A stretch of DNA of 5,355 nucleotides from Frankiaceae bacterium (lineage in GTDB: Bacteria; Actinomycetota; Actinomycetes; JAFAQI01). The translations under genes and the position numbers were made by a program. Where the stretch lies: positions 1 through 5,355 of the forward strand of contig JAVEEH010000316.1 of the NCBI GenBank assembly GCA_030840545.1, in the 5' to 3' direction. The first letter of the stretch is position 1, and each line of letters starts with the position of its first letter. The notes below the pieces were generated by a model. That model had not been told where the DNA came from. It ran no database searches and saw only the letters and a program-made list of their open reading frames with translations. This document shows, in pieces, positions 5,248-5,355 of the stretch.

Positions 5248-5355
5248 GCGACGGCTTCCGTCGTACGACGTTTCGCAGCATGTGCTTCGGCGGCCGCACG
5301 GACCCAGGCGCCGTCGTCGTGTGCGCGGTTACGGTGCGCCATCCGCTGGGCGTTG
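5244..5355 (-). CDS. paaA: Phenylacetyl-CoA epoxidase oxygenase subunit PaaA, C-terminal end only
   Basis: Only the last 36 codons are in the window; the gene continues past the right edge. The minus strand reads NAQRMAHRNRAHDDGAWVRA, then an Ala/Lys/Arg-rich tail to a TGA at 5246-5244. The NAQR and DGAWVR segments are typical of the PaaA C-terminus. PaaA is the catalytic ferritin-like di-iron subunit that inserts oxygen into the ring of phenylacetyl-CoA; its iron ligands lie upstream and cannot be checked here. The stop overlaps the paaB GTG start, which supports a single co-translated operon starting outside the window. Confidence 0.9.
   Translation of the reverse strand, partial: NAQRMAHRNRAHDDGAWVRAAAEAHAAKRRTTEAVA
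5255..5259 (-). promoter_or_regulatory. Ribosome binding site for paaB
   Basis: GGAAG on the minus strand sits 7 nt before the paaB GTG and lies within the final codons of paaA. It supports the GTG at 5247 as the start. Confidence 0.6.

Overview
The window looks like chromosomal DNA from a high-GC actinobacterium. The evidence is strong G/C at third codon positions, GTG starts behind purine-rich Shine-Dalgarno sites, a tRNA with no encoded CCA end, an actinobacterial-type secreted esterase and a paaABCDE-type gene order. A Nocardioidaceae-like host is only a guess, because nothing here fixes the genus.

Layout from left to right. Positions 1-1295 (minus strand) hold a secreted alpha/beta-hydrolase esterase of the antigen 85/esterase D superfamily. 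Its reading frame is cut by one in-frame TAA at 345-347, between the nucleophile serine and the conserved histidine motif. The frame then stays open for 114 codons to the window edge, so the gene is a nonsense-interrupted pseudogene, a truncated gene or a sequence error. A 148-bp divergent spacer follows, with a hairpin just ahead of a strong ribosome binding site. Positions 1444-2472 (plus) encode a full-length MreB-family actin-like protein with no mreC or mreD beside it. A two-tier stem-loop at 2483-2524 probably ends its transcript. A tRNA-Lys (anticodon CUU) follows on the minus strand at 2531-2603.

From about 2703 to the right edge, the minus strand carries a tightly packed phenylacetyl-CoA epoxidase operon, transcribed in the order paaA (only the C-terminus is in the window), paaB, paaC, paaD, paaE. 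Junctions are a 4-bp GTGA overlap (A/B), a 17-bp overlap (B/C), a 4-bp GTGA overlap (C/D) and a 7-nt gap (D/E). PaaA is the di-iron oxygenase subunit, PaaC its non-catalytic ferritin-like partner, PaaB a small bridging subunit, PaaE the NADPH-dependent flavin/2Fe-2S reductase, and PaaD a MIP18/DUF59-type factor linked to iron-sulfur maturation. Together they carry out the ring-epoxidising step of aerobic phenylacetate degradation. The other paa genes (CoA ligase, isomerase, ring-opening and beta-oxidation enzymes) are not in the window.

I found no sign of a new multi-gene system, mobile element, CRISPR array or phage. The observations most worth checking are the nonsense codon in the esterase, the solitary mreB with its leader hairpin, and the arrangement of the paa operon's end against the tRNA gene.
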